Source: Desulfobacteraceae bacterium
GTDB taxonomy: Bacteria; Desulfobacterota; Desulfobacteria; Desulfobacterales; Desulfobacteraceae
Length of the DNA stretch: 43,176 nt
Assembly (NCBI GenBank): GCA_024225635.1
Contig: JAAEMK010001264.1
Coordinates: forward strand, 1-43,176
Direction: 5' to 3'
Position numbers and translations under genes: made by a program. The notes beneath the pieces are model-generated. The model had not been told where the DNA came from, did not search any database, and saw nothing but the letters and a program-made list of their open reading frames with translations. Positions 1 to 8,633 of this stretch are shown piece by piece; the stretch's first letter is position 1, and each line of letters begins with the position of its first letter.

Positions 1-36
1 AACTGTTTCACATTTGTGGGCTTCCTTGATCTGCAT
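1..36 (-). CDS. Start of a leftward gene cut by the window edge
   Basis: Only the first 12 codons are present, reading MQIKEAHKCETV with no stop before the edge. The ATG lies at 34-36 and is preceded on the minus strand by a purine-rich GGAGAG about 8 bases away and by AAGGAGG further upstream, which is a convincing ribosome-binding region. No product can be assigned from 12 residues. The start is divergent from the genes that follow, so a promoter for it should lie in the 40-190 interval. Confidence 0.45.
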   Translation of the reverse strand, partial: MQIKEAHKCETV

Positions 37-187
37 GATATTCACTCTCCGTCCCTCCTTTTTTGATAGTTGAGATGGAGCATATCATTTTTATTCCATC
101 AAAGGATAGAAAATTTAAACCGGGAAAATGGGAATGCGCCCGTTGACATTGGGTTTTATATCGTCTAACCTGAAAAGGTGTTTTTCA

Positions 188-331
188 ATGTACATTGGAT
201 TTGAACTGTGGAAGCGCTTCAAGGCAAATGCAAGTACGGACAACATCCTTGAAGCCGTTAAAAATCATTCCTCGAAACTAAAAAAACGGAATACCGGATT
301 AATATGCTCAACAAAAGAAGACTTAGCATAA
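188..331 (+). CDS. Possible small protein (47 aa), unrecognised
   Basis: A short ORF starts at ATG 188 with an AAAAGGTG sequence about 9 bases upstream and overlaps the next gene's start by 28 bases. The product is basic, starts MYIGFELWKRFK, and has no motif that I recognise. An in-frame upstream ATG at 128 has no ribosome-binding site. The overlap with 304 would fit translational coupling, but the length and lack of family resemblance leave this as a weak call. Confidence 0.2.
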   Translation: MYIGFELWKRFKANASTDNILEAVKNHSSKLKKRNTGLICSTKEDLA

Positions 332-888
332 TTTTACTTATCCTGTCTGTTTTATCCATGCTGGTGATCCTCACCGCACATATCAACTACTACAACCATG
401 CCCTTCTGAACCGAATCCATGAAGCAACATCACTGATTGCCGGATTCATATTGATCTGCGCCATTTTTATTGTTCAGATAGATATTGAACATTGGATCAA
501 ATACCTGATCAACATCGTGCTGACAGGCATATTGATCGTCTCTCTGCTCTTTGCTCCTATTGCGAAGGAATTATGCGATGAGAAGACCATCTTTGAATCT
601 GAGTACAAGCAATACAACCTTTTGATTGTTCGTAAAAACTGCGGTGCAACCACCTCCCTTGAATATAACGTCTTGCTGCTGGACGGAGGCGCTTTTTTGC
701 ACAAAGAAAAGATAATATTTAAAAGCTATGCATCCCCTGCCCCCATCCATGCTGAATTTTTAAACGATAATACCATACAGATAAGCTCCAAAGACGGAAG
801 CACCGCCCCCAATTTTGTCGTCTCATTTGACAAAAAAACATTGACTCCGGATAAAACGCTTCAATTCAACAATGGGGAACCGTACTAA
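304..888 (+). CDS. Hypothetical inner-membrane protein
   Basis: This 194-residue protein has three strongly hydrophobic segments in its first half (about residues 8-26, 41-60 and 66-86), then a soluble C-terminal half of about 105 residues rich in beta-type sequence (for example YNVLLLDGG and ASPAPIHAEF). That layout suggests a small membrane anchor with a periplasmic beta domain. I do not recognise the family. The start at 304 has only a weak GGATTA upstream. It stands alone: the next gene begins 156 bases later. Confidence 0.6.
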   Translation: MLNKRRLSIILLILSVLSMLVILTAHINYYNHALLNRIHEATSLIAGFILICAIFIVQIDIEHWIKYLINIVLTGILIVSLLFAPIAKELCDEKTIFESEYKQYNLLIVRKNCGATTSLEYNVLLLDGGAFLHKEKIIFKSYASPAPIHAEFLNDNTIQISSKDGSTAPNFVVSFDKKTLTPDKTLQFNNGEPY

Positions 889-935
889 CCGCCCTCCCCA
901 ATCCGTTCCTGGACTCTGCTTGAAACAGCATTCAT

Positions 936-1014
936 CGTAAAAATATTTGTTAAGGGGAATTGATCTGTTTCCAGATCGTGAATTTGATGTTATGACAATA
1001 TCTTTATTTTTACG
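936..1014. repeat. Nested inverted repeats between two genes
   Basis: CGTAAAAATA at 936-945 is matched by its exact reverse complement at 1005-1014, and inside this pair GATCTG at 962-967 is matched by CAGATC at 972-977. The structure sits directly upstream of the transporter gene at 1045. It could be an mRNA leader structure, a weak terminator of the preceding gene, or an operator; there is no T-tract to decide. Confidence 0.4.
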
Positions 1015-1044
1015 GCATTCTAAAAATACAGGATAATTAAGACC

Positions 1045-1977
1045 TTGAGAAACAGCAGTTCACTCCCCATAAAAGAAATTTCAGGCTACCTTGCGGTTTT
1101 CAGCTCCGCTTTATGTTTTTACCTTTCCACCACCGTCATCGTCTATGCAAGAAAGTTCCAGGTGGAGATCGACTCATCCTACTTTACCCTGGCGCGTTTT
1201 CTGCTGGGATTTGTGATTGTCGGCCTTGTTTTCATGGTAAAAAGACAGCGGCCGAAACCGGTCAGCTGGCACCTTCTCCTTGCACGGGCGCTGTTCAACA
1301 CCATTGCCGCATTCTGCTTTTTCAAGGCTGTGGAGCTGACCTCCCTTGCCGAGGGCAATATTTTGAACATGACCTACCCGCTGTTTGTGGCTTTTTTCTC
1401 CTGGTTCCTGTTCCGGGACCAGCGGGACCCCATTGCCATCGCCATTGTTTTAATAGCGTTCGCAGGGGTATGGATGATCCTTATACCCGATAACCACGCC
1501 TCCTTCAGTACCGACAGTCTCTGGGGTCTGTGCTCGGGCATTTCCGGCGCATTTGCCATTCTCTACCTCAATGCCAGCCGGAAGGTCCATGACACCGAAA
1601 CCATTCTTTTCTTTATGTTCGGGGCCGGGGGGCTTGCCATCTTCTGCCTCTACCGGCAGCATATATTTCTGCCGGACCTGAAAGAATTTACCTTCCTCAT
1701 GCTTTGCGCGATCTTCAGTGTTCTCGGCCAGTACCTGCTGACCGCGGGTTTCCGGTATGTCACGGCGCTTGAAGGAAGCATCATCTCCTCCACACGAATC
1801 CTCATGGCGGCACTCCTGGGACCCGTGCTCATTTCCGAACCTGCGCTCTCCTTCACCGGATGGGCGGGGGCCGCCCTGATCTTCGGGGGCAATGTCTACC
1901 TGGCCTTCCGGAAATCCGGTAAAACCACGGACAAACAGATGGCCGCCACCGTGAACCTGGAGTTGGAGTCCAGGTAA
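1045..1977 (+). CDS. EamA/DMT-family transporter
   Basis: A 310-residue polytopic membrane protein of the drug/metabolite transporter superfamily, with about ten hydrophobic helices in two five-helix EamA halves. The first half contains ARFLLGF and the ARALFNTIAAFCFFKAVELTSLAEGNI-type region (residues about 73-100), typical of RhaT/YdcZ-like EamA proteins; the second half has GQYLLTAGFRYVTALEGSI. Such proteins export small metabolites or amino acids across the inner membrane; the substrate cannot be read from sequence. The start is a TTG at 1045; AGGATAA lies about 10 bases upstream and no better in-frame ATG exists before the first helix. It is monocistronic. Confidence 0.85.
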   Translation: MRNSSSLPIKEISGYLAVFSSALCFYLSTTVIVYARKFQVEIDSSYFTLARFLLGFVIVGLVFMVKRQRPKPVSWHLLLARALFNTIAAFCFFKAVELTSLAEGNILNMTYPLFVAFFSWFLFRDQRDPIAIAIVLIAFAGVWMILIPDNHASFSTDSLWGLCSGISGAFAILYLNASRKVHDTETILFFMFGAGGLAIFCLYRQHIFLPDLKEFTFLMLCAIFSVLGQYLLTAGFRYVTALEGSIISSTRILMAALLGPVLISEPALSFTGWAGAALIFGGNVYLAFRKSGKTTDKQMAATVNLELESR

Positions 1978-2130
1978 GAAATACGATTATCCCCGATCCG
2001 CCGGCCCTGGTCAGGATGGACAAATGGGCTCATTTACGATAAAAGACAGGATAACAACACTTTACAATGAGTTTTATCCGGCATGCCGGGTGATAAGGGC
2101 CAACGGAACAATGCAAACACAGGAGATTCA

Positions 2131-3144
2131 ATGAAGATAAAATCAATGGGAATCCTTTGGATTGCCGTTCTTTGGGCGGCATCCCTTTGCATGGGCTCAG
2201 GTACGGCTGTGGCCGGGGAAGTTAAAAGGGTGATGGTGGTCCACAGTTATCATGAAACCCAGCAGGGACATGTGGTTGAGATGACCCAGGGAATCAGGGA
2301 GGCATTTTCCGGTTTCAGGGTAAACATGAAATTTTTCCATATGGATACCAAACGCAGGACCGATACGGCCTGGAAAATAGAGGCGGGAAAACTTGCCGCC
2401 CGGGAGATGCTGGCATTTCAGCCCCATGTGGTCATTGCCATGGATGACAATGCCCAGGCCTTTTTCGTGAAACAGAACATGTCCCGGGAAAAGGCGCCGT
2501 TTTTTGTATTCGGGGGTGTCAACGCAGAGATTTCCGACTATGGGTTTCCTGCCGAAAATGTCACGGGGGTTCTGGAGCGGCCCAATATCAAGGAAAGCAT
2601 CGAGTTATTACAAAAGATCGTGCCAACGGTTAAAAAAATGGTCATGCTGTCGGACAAATCAAAAACAACGGACCTGTTTGTCAAATACTGCAAGACCCTG
2701 GACCTGCCGGTTGAGATCCTGGGGTATGAACAGCCCCGGACACTGAAGGAATGGCGGTCTGTTGTCACGAAATACAGGGACAAGGCGGATGCGTTCGGGC
2801 TGTATCTCCTGCGCACAATTGACGATGATTCAGATCCGGAACGCCATGTGCCGGAAACCGAGCTGATCGAATTTTTAAATGCCCATGGCAAGCTGCCCAC
2901 GGTGGGTTTTTTCGATACCTCTGCAAAGTCGGGTCTGTTGTGCGGAATTTCCGTGTCCATGAAGGAACAGGGATATGCCGCCGCCCGCATGGCCCGCGCC
3001 ATCCTCGAAGGTGCCGACATCGCTGATTTCAAGATTCAGCCCACGTCAAAGGGACGGATTCTGCTCAACCTCAAGACCGCGGAAAGACTTGGCATCGACA
3101 TGGACTGGAATATCATCAGCAAGGCGGACGAGGTGGTGAAATAG
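2131..3144 (+). CDS. Periplasmic ABC-type substrate-binding protein
   Basis: A 337-residue exported protein of the ABC_sub_bind type (the family next to YtrF/TrpX-like binding proteins). The N-terminus is a classic signal peptide, basic MKIK followed by a hydrophobic core ending near GTAVAG. Two alpha/beta lobes follow; VMVVHSYHE (early) and VVIAMDDNAQAFF are the lobe-1 core strands. The ATG at 2131 is chosen because AGGAG at 2121-2125 precedes it at 5 bases; the longer reading from 2083 lacks this. Its stop is only 4 bases before the histidine kinase start, and no ABC permease or ATPase is nearby, so it probably delivers a ligand signal to the kinase rather than feeding a transporter. The ligand is unknown. 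Confidence 0.8.
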   Translation: MKIKSMGILWIAVLWAASLCMGSGTAVAGEVKRVMVVHSYHETQQGHVVEMTQGIREAFSGFRVNMKFFHMDTKRRTDTAWKIEAGKLAAREMLAFQPHVVIAMDDNAQAFFVKQNMSREKAPFFVFGGVNAEISDYGFPAENVTGVLERPNIKESIELLQKIVPTVKKMVMLSDKSKTTDLFVKYCKTLDLPVEILGYEQPRTLKEWRSVVTKYRDKADAFGLYLLRTIDDDSDPERHVPETELIEFLNAHGKLPTVGFFDTSAKSGLLCGISVSMKEQGYAAARMARAILEGADIADFKIQPTSKGRILLNLKTAERLGIDMDWNIISKADEVVK

Positions 3145-3148
3145 AAAG

Positions 3149-5500
3149 ATGAAAATCACGCTTCGGGAAAAAATCCTCATTCCGGTTATGGCCACCATTG
3201 CCCTGGGCATGCTCGCCGGTTTCGCCTATTCCTATATGGCCACGATCCGGGCCATCCGGGAGGAGGTCAGCCGGGCCATGGTAAGGGAAGTCCGGCTCAC
3301 GGCGGGACTAATGGACCAGTGGCTCCATGAACGCCATACCGATCTGTTTACCTTGAGCGGCCAGCCGGTATTGATCGAGGCCCTGACCGAAACAGGATAC
3401 TACGGCAGGAGCGCCATAAAAGGGGCTGACGCACTGCTGGCCAATCTTGAAACCGGATATCCCTATTATAATTTTTTATACCTGGTGAACCCGGACGGGG
3501 ATCTTGTTTCCACCTCCCATATATCAACGGGTAAGAGATATAATGTATCCGACCGGCAATATTTCCAGGCCTCCATCAACGGCAAGGAATGGGTGTCCAG
3601 GATCGTTAATTCCCGTGAATCCGGAAAAAAAGTATTTGTGGTATCGGTTCCCCTGAAAGCAGGGGATAAAATCGTGGGCATCCTGGCCGGTGCCGTGAAT
3701 GTGTCGGCCTTTAAATCATTTTTTATCCATAATTTCGAACTGGGCCGGGAAGGTTTTGCCTATGTCACTGAAAATACAGGCCGGGTCATGGCCATCTCCA
3801 AGGATAAAAAGGATTTTTCAAACATCGCGGCGTTTGATTTCGGCAAGGTCATCCTGTCATCGGATAAAGGTATCCACACCTATCGCCATGGGAACCAGAA
3901 CCTGCTGTCAGCCTATCATAAACTCGCCTATAAAGACTGGACCTTTGTGTTGAGCCAGTCCCTGGACGAGGCTTATAAACCGGTCAGAAAGGCCGGGTGG
4001 ACCATCCTGGTGGCCGCGATATTCCTGTTGAGTCTTGTGAGCCTGGTGGTGATCGGCATATTCAGGAAAATGATCTACCAGCGGTTTGACCGGATGCTGG
4101 AAGCCATTGGCATGGTTGAAAAGGGCAACCTCAAGATCCGGATCAAGGGCGGGGATCAGCATGACGAGATCGGGGAGCTGAGCAAGGCGTTCAACGCCAT
4201 GACCGCCCGGCTTGATAAAACCCTTTCCGACCTGCAACTTGAGATCCGGATGCGCAAACTAACGGAACAGGACCTGGAACACCACCGGGACAACCTGGAA
4301 AAACTGGTGACGGACAGAACGGCCGAGCTTGTGGATCTACAGCATTATCTGTCGGATATCATCAATTCCATGCCCTCCATCATTGTGGGGGTCGACAATG
4401 AGATACGGGTCAGCCAGTGGAACCTGAAAGCCGAACAGACCATCAACATACCCCAGGGCAAGGCTTTGGGGGAAGATCTTGCGACCCTGTTTCCCCACCT
4501 GGAAACCCATAGGGAAAAGATCCGGCATGCCATCCGGCACAAAATGGTTCAGCAGATTCCCAAGGTTGCAAGGGACCTGGGGGACCTGGGGGACCGGCGC
4601 TGCTATGAAGAGATCACCGTATACCCCCTCATGTCCCGGGGCATGGAAGGGGCGGTTATCCGCATTGACGATGTCACCCAGCGGGTCAAACTGGAAGAAT
4701 TGATGATCCAGTCTGAAAAGATGATGTCCGTGGGGGGGCTTGCGGCGGGCATGGCCCATGAAATCAACAATCCCCTGGCCGGTATCATCCAGAACATCCA
4801 GGTGCTCAAAAACAGGCTGTCAACGGACCTGCCCAAAAACCGCCAGGTGGCGGACAAACTGGGCGTCGACCTGGCGCTGATCTCCCGGTATATGGAAGAA
4901 CGGGGCATGCATACGATCATGGACAACATCATGTACGGCGGCAGCCGGGCAGCGAAAATCGTTTCCAACATGCTCTCCTTCAGCCGCAAGGGAACCGATG
5001 GCTCAAACCTGGTTGACCTGACAGACCTCATGGACCAAACCATTGATCTTGCGGAAAATGACTACGACCTGCAAAAGGGCTTTGATTTCAAGGAGATCAG
5101 GGTGGACAGGCGCTACGGGGCAAAAGGATTGCACATTCGCTGCCATCCCAGCATGCTCCAGCAGGTCTTTTTCAATATCCTGAAAAACGGGGCCCAGGCC
5201 ATGGCATCTGCTTACACCACGGATAAAACCCGGGAACCCGCGTTTACCATCTCCATTGAAAAAGACAAGGACCTTGCCAGGATCGAGATCGGCGATAACG
5301 GGCCCGGCATGGACAAGGAAACCCGGAAACGGATATTTGAGCCGTTTTTCACCACCAAGGAAGTCGGTGTGGGCACCGGGCTGGGCATGTCGGTTTCCTA
5401 TTTCATCATTGTGGAAAACCATGGGGGCACCATTGAAGTCCGCTCCGATACGGGCAAGGGAACCACATTTACCGTCTGCCTGCCCATAAACGGCAAGTAG
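3149..5500 (+). CDS. Sensor histidine kinase (Cache-HAMP-PAS-HisKA-HATPase)
   Basis: A 783-residue membrane sensor kinase. A helix at about residues 10-30 and another at about 283-305 bracket a periplasmic double-Cache domain (YLVNPDGDLVSTSH and the region up to VGILAGAVNVSAF). A HAMP linker (GDQHDEIGELSKAFNAM), a coiled coil, and a PAS domain (IINSMPSIIVGVDN) follow. The phospho-acceptor is H537 in GMAHEINNP. The ATPase domain has the N-box (FFNILKNGAQAM), G1 (DNGPGMD) and G2 (GVGTGLGMS) motifs. It carries no receiver domain and no response regulator follows, so its partner is elsewhere. It is co-transcribed with the binding protein 4 bases upstream, which suggests the binding protein contacts the periplasmic domain. 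Confidence 0.9.
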   Translation: MKITLREKILIPVMATIALGMLAGFAYSYMATIRAIREEVSRAMVREVRLTAGLMDQWLHERHTDLFTLSGQPVLIEALTETGYYGRSAIKGADALLANLETGYPYYNFLYLVNPDGDLVSTSHISTGKRYNVSDRQYFQASINGKEWVSRIVNSRESGKKVFVVSVPLKAGDKIVGILAGAVNVSAFKSFFIHNFELGREGFAYVTENTGRVMAISKDKKDFSNIAAFDFGKVILSSDKGIHTYRHGNQNLLSAYHKLAYKDWTFVLSQSLDEAYKPVRKAGWTILVAAIFLLSLVSLVVIGIFRKMIYQRFDRMLEAIGMVEKGNLKIRIKGGDQHDEIGELSKAFNAMTARLDKTLSDLQLEIRMRKLTEQDLEHHRDNLEKLVTDRTAELVDLQHYLSDIINSMPSIIVGVDNEIRVSQWNLKAEQTINIPQGKALGEDLATLFPHLETHREKIRHAIRHKMVQQIPKVARDLGDLGDRRCYEEITVYPLMSRGMEGAVIRIDDVTQRVKLEELMIQSEKMMSVGGLAAGMAHEINNPLAGIIQNIQVLKNRLSTDLPKNRQVADKLGVDLALISRYMEERGMHTIMDNIMYGGSRAAKIVSNMLSFSRKGTDGSNLVDLTDLMDQTIDLAENDYDLQKGFDFKEIRVDRRYGAKGLHIRCHPSMLQQVFFNILKNGAQAMASAYTTDKTREPAFTISIEKDKDLARIEIGDNGPGMDKETRKRIFEPFFTTKEVGVGTGLGMSVSYFIIVENHGGTIEVRSDTGKGTTFTVCLPINGK

Positions 5501-5634
5501 GGGGAACGATTTTTCCTGTTTCAGGCTTGATTCCATGGCCCGGGCCTGATAGATCTATCTGAAAGCATTACCCAGCCCTGGCAAGCCGGCAAGCGCCACC
5601 GGCGGCAAACAACGTTTCGGGGACTGTTGAAAAG

Positions 5635-5703
5635 CCCTGAAAAGCCCGTAAAACAAGGATTTGGACGTTTTGCAAACGCTTCCGGAAGCTAACGTTTTCA
5701 GGG
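5635..5703. repeat. Nested palindromic region in the gene-free stretch
   Basis: CCCTGAAAA at 5635-5643 is matched by TTTTCAGGG at 5695-5703, and a perfect 12-base palindrome GCTTCCGGAAGC lies inside at 5678-5689. A further perfect palindrome, GATAGATCTATC, lies at 5548-5559. The rest of 5501-5944 holds no convincing gene: short ORFs there run into the CRISPR repeats and lack ribosome-binding sites. The region directly left of the array is A/T-rich and is the likely leader. Confidence 0.4.
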
Positions 5704-5944
5704 TTCGGCCCTGTTGGCAAAAATCCCTCGAAAGGAGGAGCAGGATTTTCACAACTCGGAAAGCCCCAAAGCCTTGCAGGACAAAGGTTTGGGAAAAAAT
5801 TCAAATCAGGAAAGGCTTCTATGCAAAGACCGATCCAAACCACCCAAACAGGGGCAAAAAGAAGCTAACTTTTTTGGGAACTTTTTTACCCAAAAAATCA
5901 TCTCGTAACCCAAAAGAATCATTGAATATTTTTCAGAGGCTGCA

Positions 5945-6328
5945 GTTTGAATGGGGCACCGCTAATGAAGGTGATTAAGACTTTTTAATTCATTCACTAT
6001 TATTAAAATATTAGTTTGAATGGGGCACCGCTAATGAAGGTGATTAAGACCGCGCTGCCTTGATTGATTCGCTTGCTTTTATGAGTTTGAATGGGGCACC
6101 GCTAATGAAGGTGATTAAGACAGCTTTCCCATATTGAAGTAGACAATTTGACCGTTTGAATGGGGCACCGCGAATAAAGGTGATTAAGACCAAATACCAG
6201 CCCACATGGACCAGAATTAACGTTTGAATGGGGCACCGCTAATGAAGGTGATTAAGACGGCGACATTCTTCAATTTCAAGACTAAGCGCCGGTTTAAATG
6301 GGGCACCGCTAACAACAGAATCTCGGCA
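5945..6328 (+). CRISPR. Small CRISPR array: 6 repeats, 5 spacers, no cas genes in window
   Basis: A 37-base repeat, starting GTTTGAATGGGGCACC and ending GGTGATTAAGAC, occurs at 5945-5981, 6014-6050, 6085-6121, 6154-6190 and 6222-6258; a degenerate last copy begins at 6292. Spacers are 32, 34, 32, 31 and 33 bases and unrelated to each other. Copies 1, 2, 3 and 5 are identical; copy 4 has two changes. The last copy matches only to about 6313, so by the usual rule the leader is on the left and transcription runs rightward. CACC and GGTG within the repeat can form a 4-bp stem. The subtype cannot be decided safely from the repeat alone. Confidence 0.93.
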
Positions 6329-6347
6329 ATAAGCTAAGCCTGTCCCC
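6324..6347 (+). repeat. Half copy of a REP-like element at the CRISPR end
   Basis: Starting CGGCAATAAGCTAAG, these 24 bases match the right arm of the long hairpin at 26215-26238 with two differences. They begin inside what would be the last CRISPR repeat, so the array's distal end appears to be joined to, or eroded by, this element. Three TTCATG-starting 9-mers (6362-6388) and a repeated TTCATGGTGGAAA (6380-6392, 6433-6445) follow in the same gene-free region. Confidence 0.6.
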
Positions 6348-6462
6348 TTAAGGGTTCCCCCTTCATGTCCTTCATGTTCTTCATGGTGGAAATTTAATAA
6401 CTACACGGAAGGTCAGAAGTCGTGCATCGTCTTTCATGGTGGAAACAGGCAGGATTAAACGC

Positions 6463-6501
6463 AAGAGGGGACGCCCATAAAAATGGACGTCCCCTCTTTT
6501 T
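6463..6501 (+). terminator. Hairpin terminator between CRISPR array and cobT fusion
   Basis: An 11-bp stem (AAGAGGGGACG paired with CGTCCCCTCTT), one mismatch, then CCAT/ATGG around an AAAA loop, followed on the plus strand by a run of T. It fits termination of rightward transcription from the CRISPR side; on the minus strand the stem may also end the cobT fusion transcript, though the T-run there is weaker. Confidence 0.7.
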
Positions 6502-6518
6502 GCACTCTTTCAGTTTTA

Positions 6519-8633
6519 TTAAGATTTTTTGGAGACACCGGCATCGTCGAAGGATGCCATCTCGTTCATGATCTTGCAGGCGGCATCCGCGATATCCATG
6601 GTCAGGGCAGCGCCTGTGCCCTCCCCCAGGCGCATACGGAAATCTATCATGGGCGATAGATCCATGAACCGGAGTGCCGCCACCTGGGCCTTTTCCACGG
6701 ATTTGTGCCCGGAGATGAGGTAGCCGTTCACATCCGGGTTGATCACCGAGGCCACAAGGCCGGCAGCCGTTGAGATCACCCCGTCCAGCACCACGGCGGT
6801 GCCCGTTGATGCCGCGGCAATAACGGCCCCGGTTATGGCCGCGATCTCGAACCCGCCGATCTTCCTGAGGATCTCCACGCCGTTTTTGGGATCGGCCTTC
6901 TGAAATTCCAGGGCCCGCTCTATCACCTCGGCCTTATGTTTGAGCCCATGGTCGTCCACCCCGGTGCCCCGGCCCGTTGCCTCGGCGGGGGTGATGCCGG
7001 TGACACAGGAGATGATGGCCGAAGCCGGGGTGGTGTTGCCGATTCCCATCTCCCCCAGGCCCACCACATCGATTTTGCCGGTTTCATGGCTTGCGAGAAA
7101 AACTTCCATGCCGCTGTCCAGGGCCCGGGTCACCTGCTGTTCGGTCATGGCGGGCTCCAGGGCGAAATTGCGGGTGCCCCTGGCCACCTTTTTGCGAATC
7201 AGGTCCGGGTGGTCCTTGAAATCGGCCTTGACCCCCATGTCCACGATTTTTATCTCAATATCGTGGTGGCGGCACAGCACATTGATGGCCGCGCCACCAG
7301 CAAGGAAGTTCTCCACCATCTGGCCCGTCACCTCGGACGGATAGGCGGAGACGCCCTCTTCGGTGATGCCGTGGTCCCCGGCAAACACAAAGAGCGCCTT
7401 TTTCTTCACGCTTGGGGAGAGGGTCTTCTGGATCAGGCTCATCTGAAGGGCGAGATCTTCGATGCCGCCAAGGGCGCCCAGGGGTTTTGTCTTATTGTCG
7501 ATCTTGGTCTGGGCCGCGGCCCTGAGGGCCTGGTCCACGGGCCTGACCCGGTCCGACACGGCCTGCCACAGGGGCTTGCCCGGGTCAGGGGATGATGCCG
7601 GGACGGAATCCCCGGCCAGGGTGACTGTTGAACCGGCGGGCATCGGGGGCACCTCCACGGGATCGTCCATGGAGAGATCCACCACATACTTGAGGGCCTC
7701 CCCTGAAAGCACCCCGGGCATGACGGCACCGACCCCGGCAAGGGGGATGGTCTCCTCCTTCAGCATGGCGAGGGTGTCATGGTATCGCGCCATGCCCGCC
7801 AGGGCATCCGCCATGTTTTGACGGGTCAGGCCGTAGGCCCCGGTGAGGGAAACCTCCTTGTAGTGGAGAAGGTTCACGAGGTTGGTCTCCATGGTCTCGT
7901 TCTTGGACAGGCCGCTGAAAAAGGCGTACCGTGCCCCCTTGCCTGCTTTTACCACCCCCAGGCTGAAGGCCACGGGATCGGGACAGGCGTTGATCACACA
8001 GTCGAACTCGCTGTCATGGGTATCTTTCATGCAGGCGATCCCGGTTTGCTCAAGGAAGGGGGTGAGGCGATCAATCTTGGATTCGCTCTTTTCAATGACA
8101 CAGACCTCCCCGCCCATGTCCTTGCACACAAGGGCGGCGATCAGGCCCACGGTGCCGCCCCCGTAGATCAACACACGCTGACCGGATTCAAGATCAAGCT
8201 TTGACACGGCATTGAGCACACACCCCACGGGCTCGGCAAAACAGGCGATCCATGACGAAAGACCGTCCGGCACCGGCACGAGGCTCGCCTCCGGGGCAAC
8301 CACATATTCGGCAAACCCGCCGTCATTGTGGAATCCCATGATGGTCATGGATTCGCAGAGGTTCTCCCGGCCTGCCGCGCAATGGGAGCACCGGCCACAG
8401 CTGGTGCCGGGCCAGATGACGAACCGTTTGCCCCGGTCGTCCTCCACAACCACCTCATGGCCCATGACCCGTGGAAAAACAAGGTCCCGGTGGCCCTGGC
8501 TCCACATCTTGGCGTCGGTCCTGCAAACGGCGCAAAACAGCACCCGCAAAAGCTTTTCTCCCTGCCCGGGTTCGGGCAGGGGGGCCTCGTCCATGGAAAG
8601 ACGTTTAAGGCCGGTCAATACCAGTTTTTTCAT
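6519..8633 (-). CDS. cobT: Zinc alcohol dehydrogenase-type domain fused to CobT
   Basis: A 704-residue two-domain protein. Residues about 1-340 are a medium-chain dehydrogenase/reductase: catalytic-zinc Cys37 and GHE (His59), four structural-zinc cysteines at about 79, 82, 85 and 93 (SCGRCSHCAAGRENLC), and a nucleotide-binding IYGGGTVG. Residues about 352-704 are a full-length CobT, nicotinate-nucleotide:dimethylbenzimidazole phosphoribosyltransferase, with KPLGALGG, FAGDHGI, GGAAINVL and the catalytic Glu671 in RLGEGTGA. CobT activates the lower-ligand base of cobamides by attaching ribose phosphate from NaMN. The ATG at 8633 follows AGGAGG at 8642-8647. CobT normally stands alone; the dehydrogenase partner is unusual. 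The two halves are in one frame with no sign of a sequencing join. It is last in a leftward operon with the 68-residue protein and a TrpD-like enzyme. Confidence 0.88.
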   Translation of the reverse strand: MKKLVLTGLKRLSMDEAPLPEPGQGEKLLRVLFCAVCRTDAKMWSQGHRDLVFPRVMGHEVVVEDDRGKRFVIWPGTSCGRCSHCAAGRENLCESMTIMGFHNDGGFAEYVVAPEASLVPVPDGLSSWIACFAEPVGCVLNAVSKLDLESGQRVLIYGGGTVGLIAALVCKDMGGEVCVIEKSESKIDRLTPFLEQTGIACMKDTHDSEFDCVINACPDPVAFSLGVVKAGKGARYAFFSGLSKNETMETNLVNLLHYKEVSLTGAYGLTRQNMADALAGMARYHDTLAMLKEETIPLAGVGAVMPGVLSGEALKYVVDLSMDDPVEVPPMPAGSTVTLAGDSVPASSPDPGKPLWQAVSDRVRPVDQALRAAAQTKIDNKTKPLGALGGIEDLALQMSLIQKTLSPSVKKKALFVFAGDHGITEEGVSAYPSEVTGQMVENFLAGGAAINVLCRHHDIEIKIVDMGVKADFKDHPDLIRKKVARGTRNFALEPAMTEQQVTRALDSGMEVFLASHETGKIDVVGLGEMGIGNTTPASAIISCVTGITPAEATGRGTGVDDHGLKHKAEVIERALEFQKADPKNGVEILRKIGGFEIAAITGAVIAAASTGTAVVLDGVISTAAGLVASVINPDVNGYLISGHKSVEKAQVAALRFMDLSPMIDFRMRLGEGTGAALTMDIADAACKIMNEMASFDDAGVSKKS

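Noticed and set aside
5661-5978. 105-residue ORF before the CRISPR array
   Set aside because: It has no ribosome-binding site and its end runs into the first CRISPR repeat; its composition is not gene-like.
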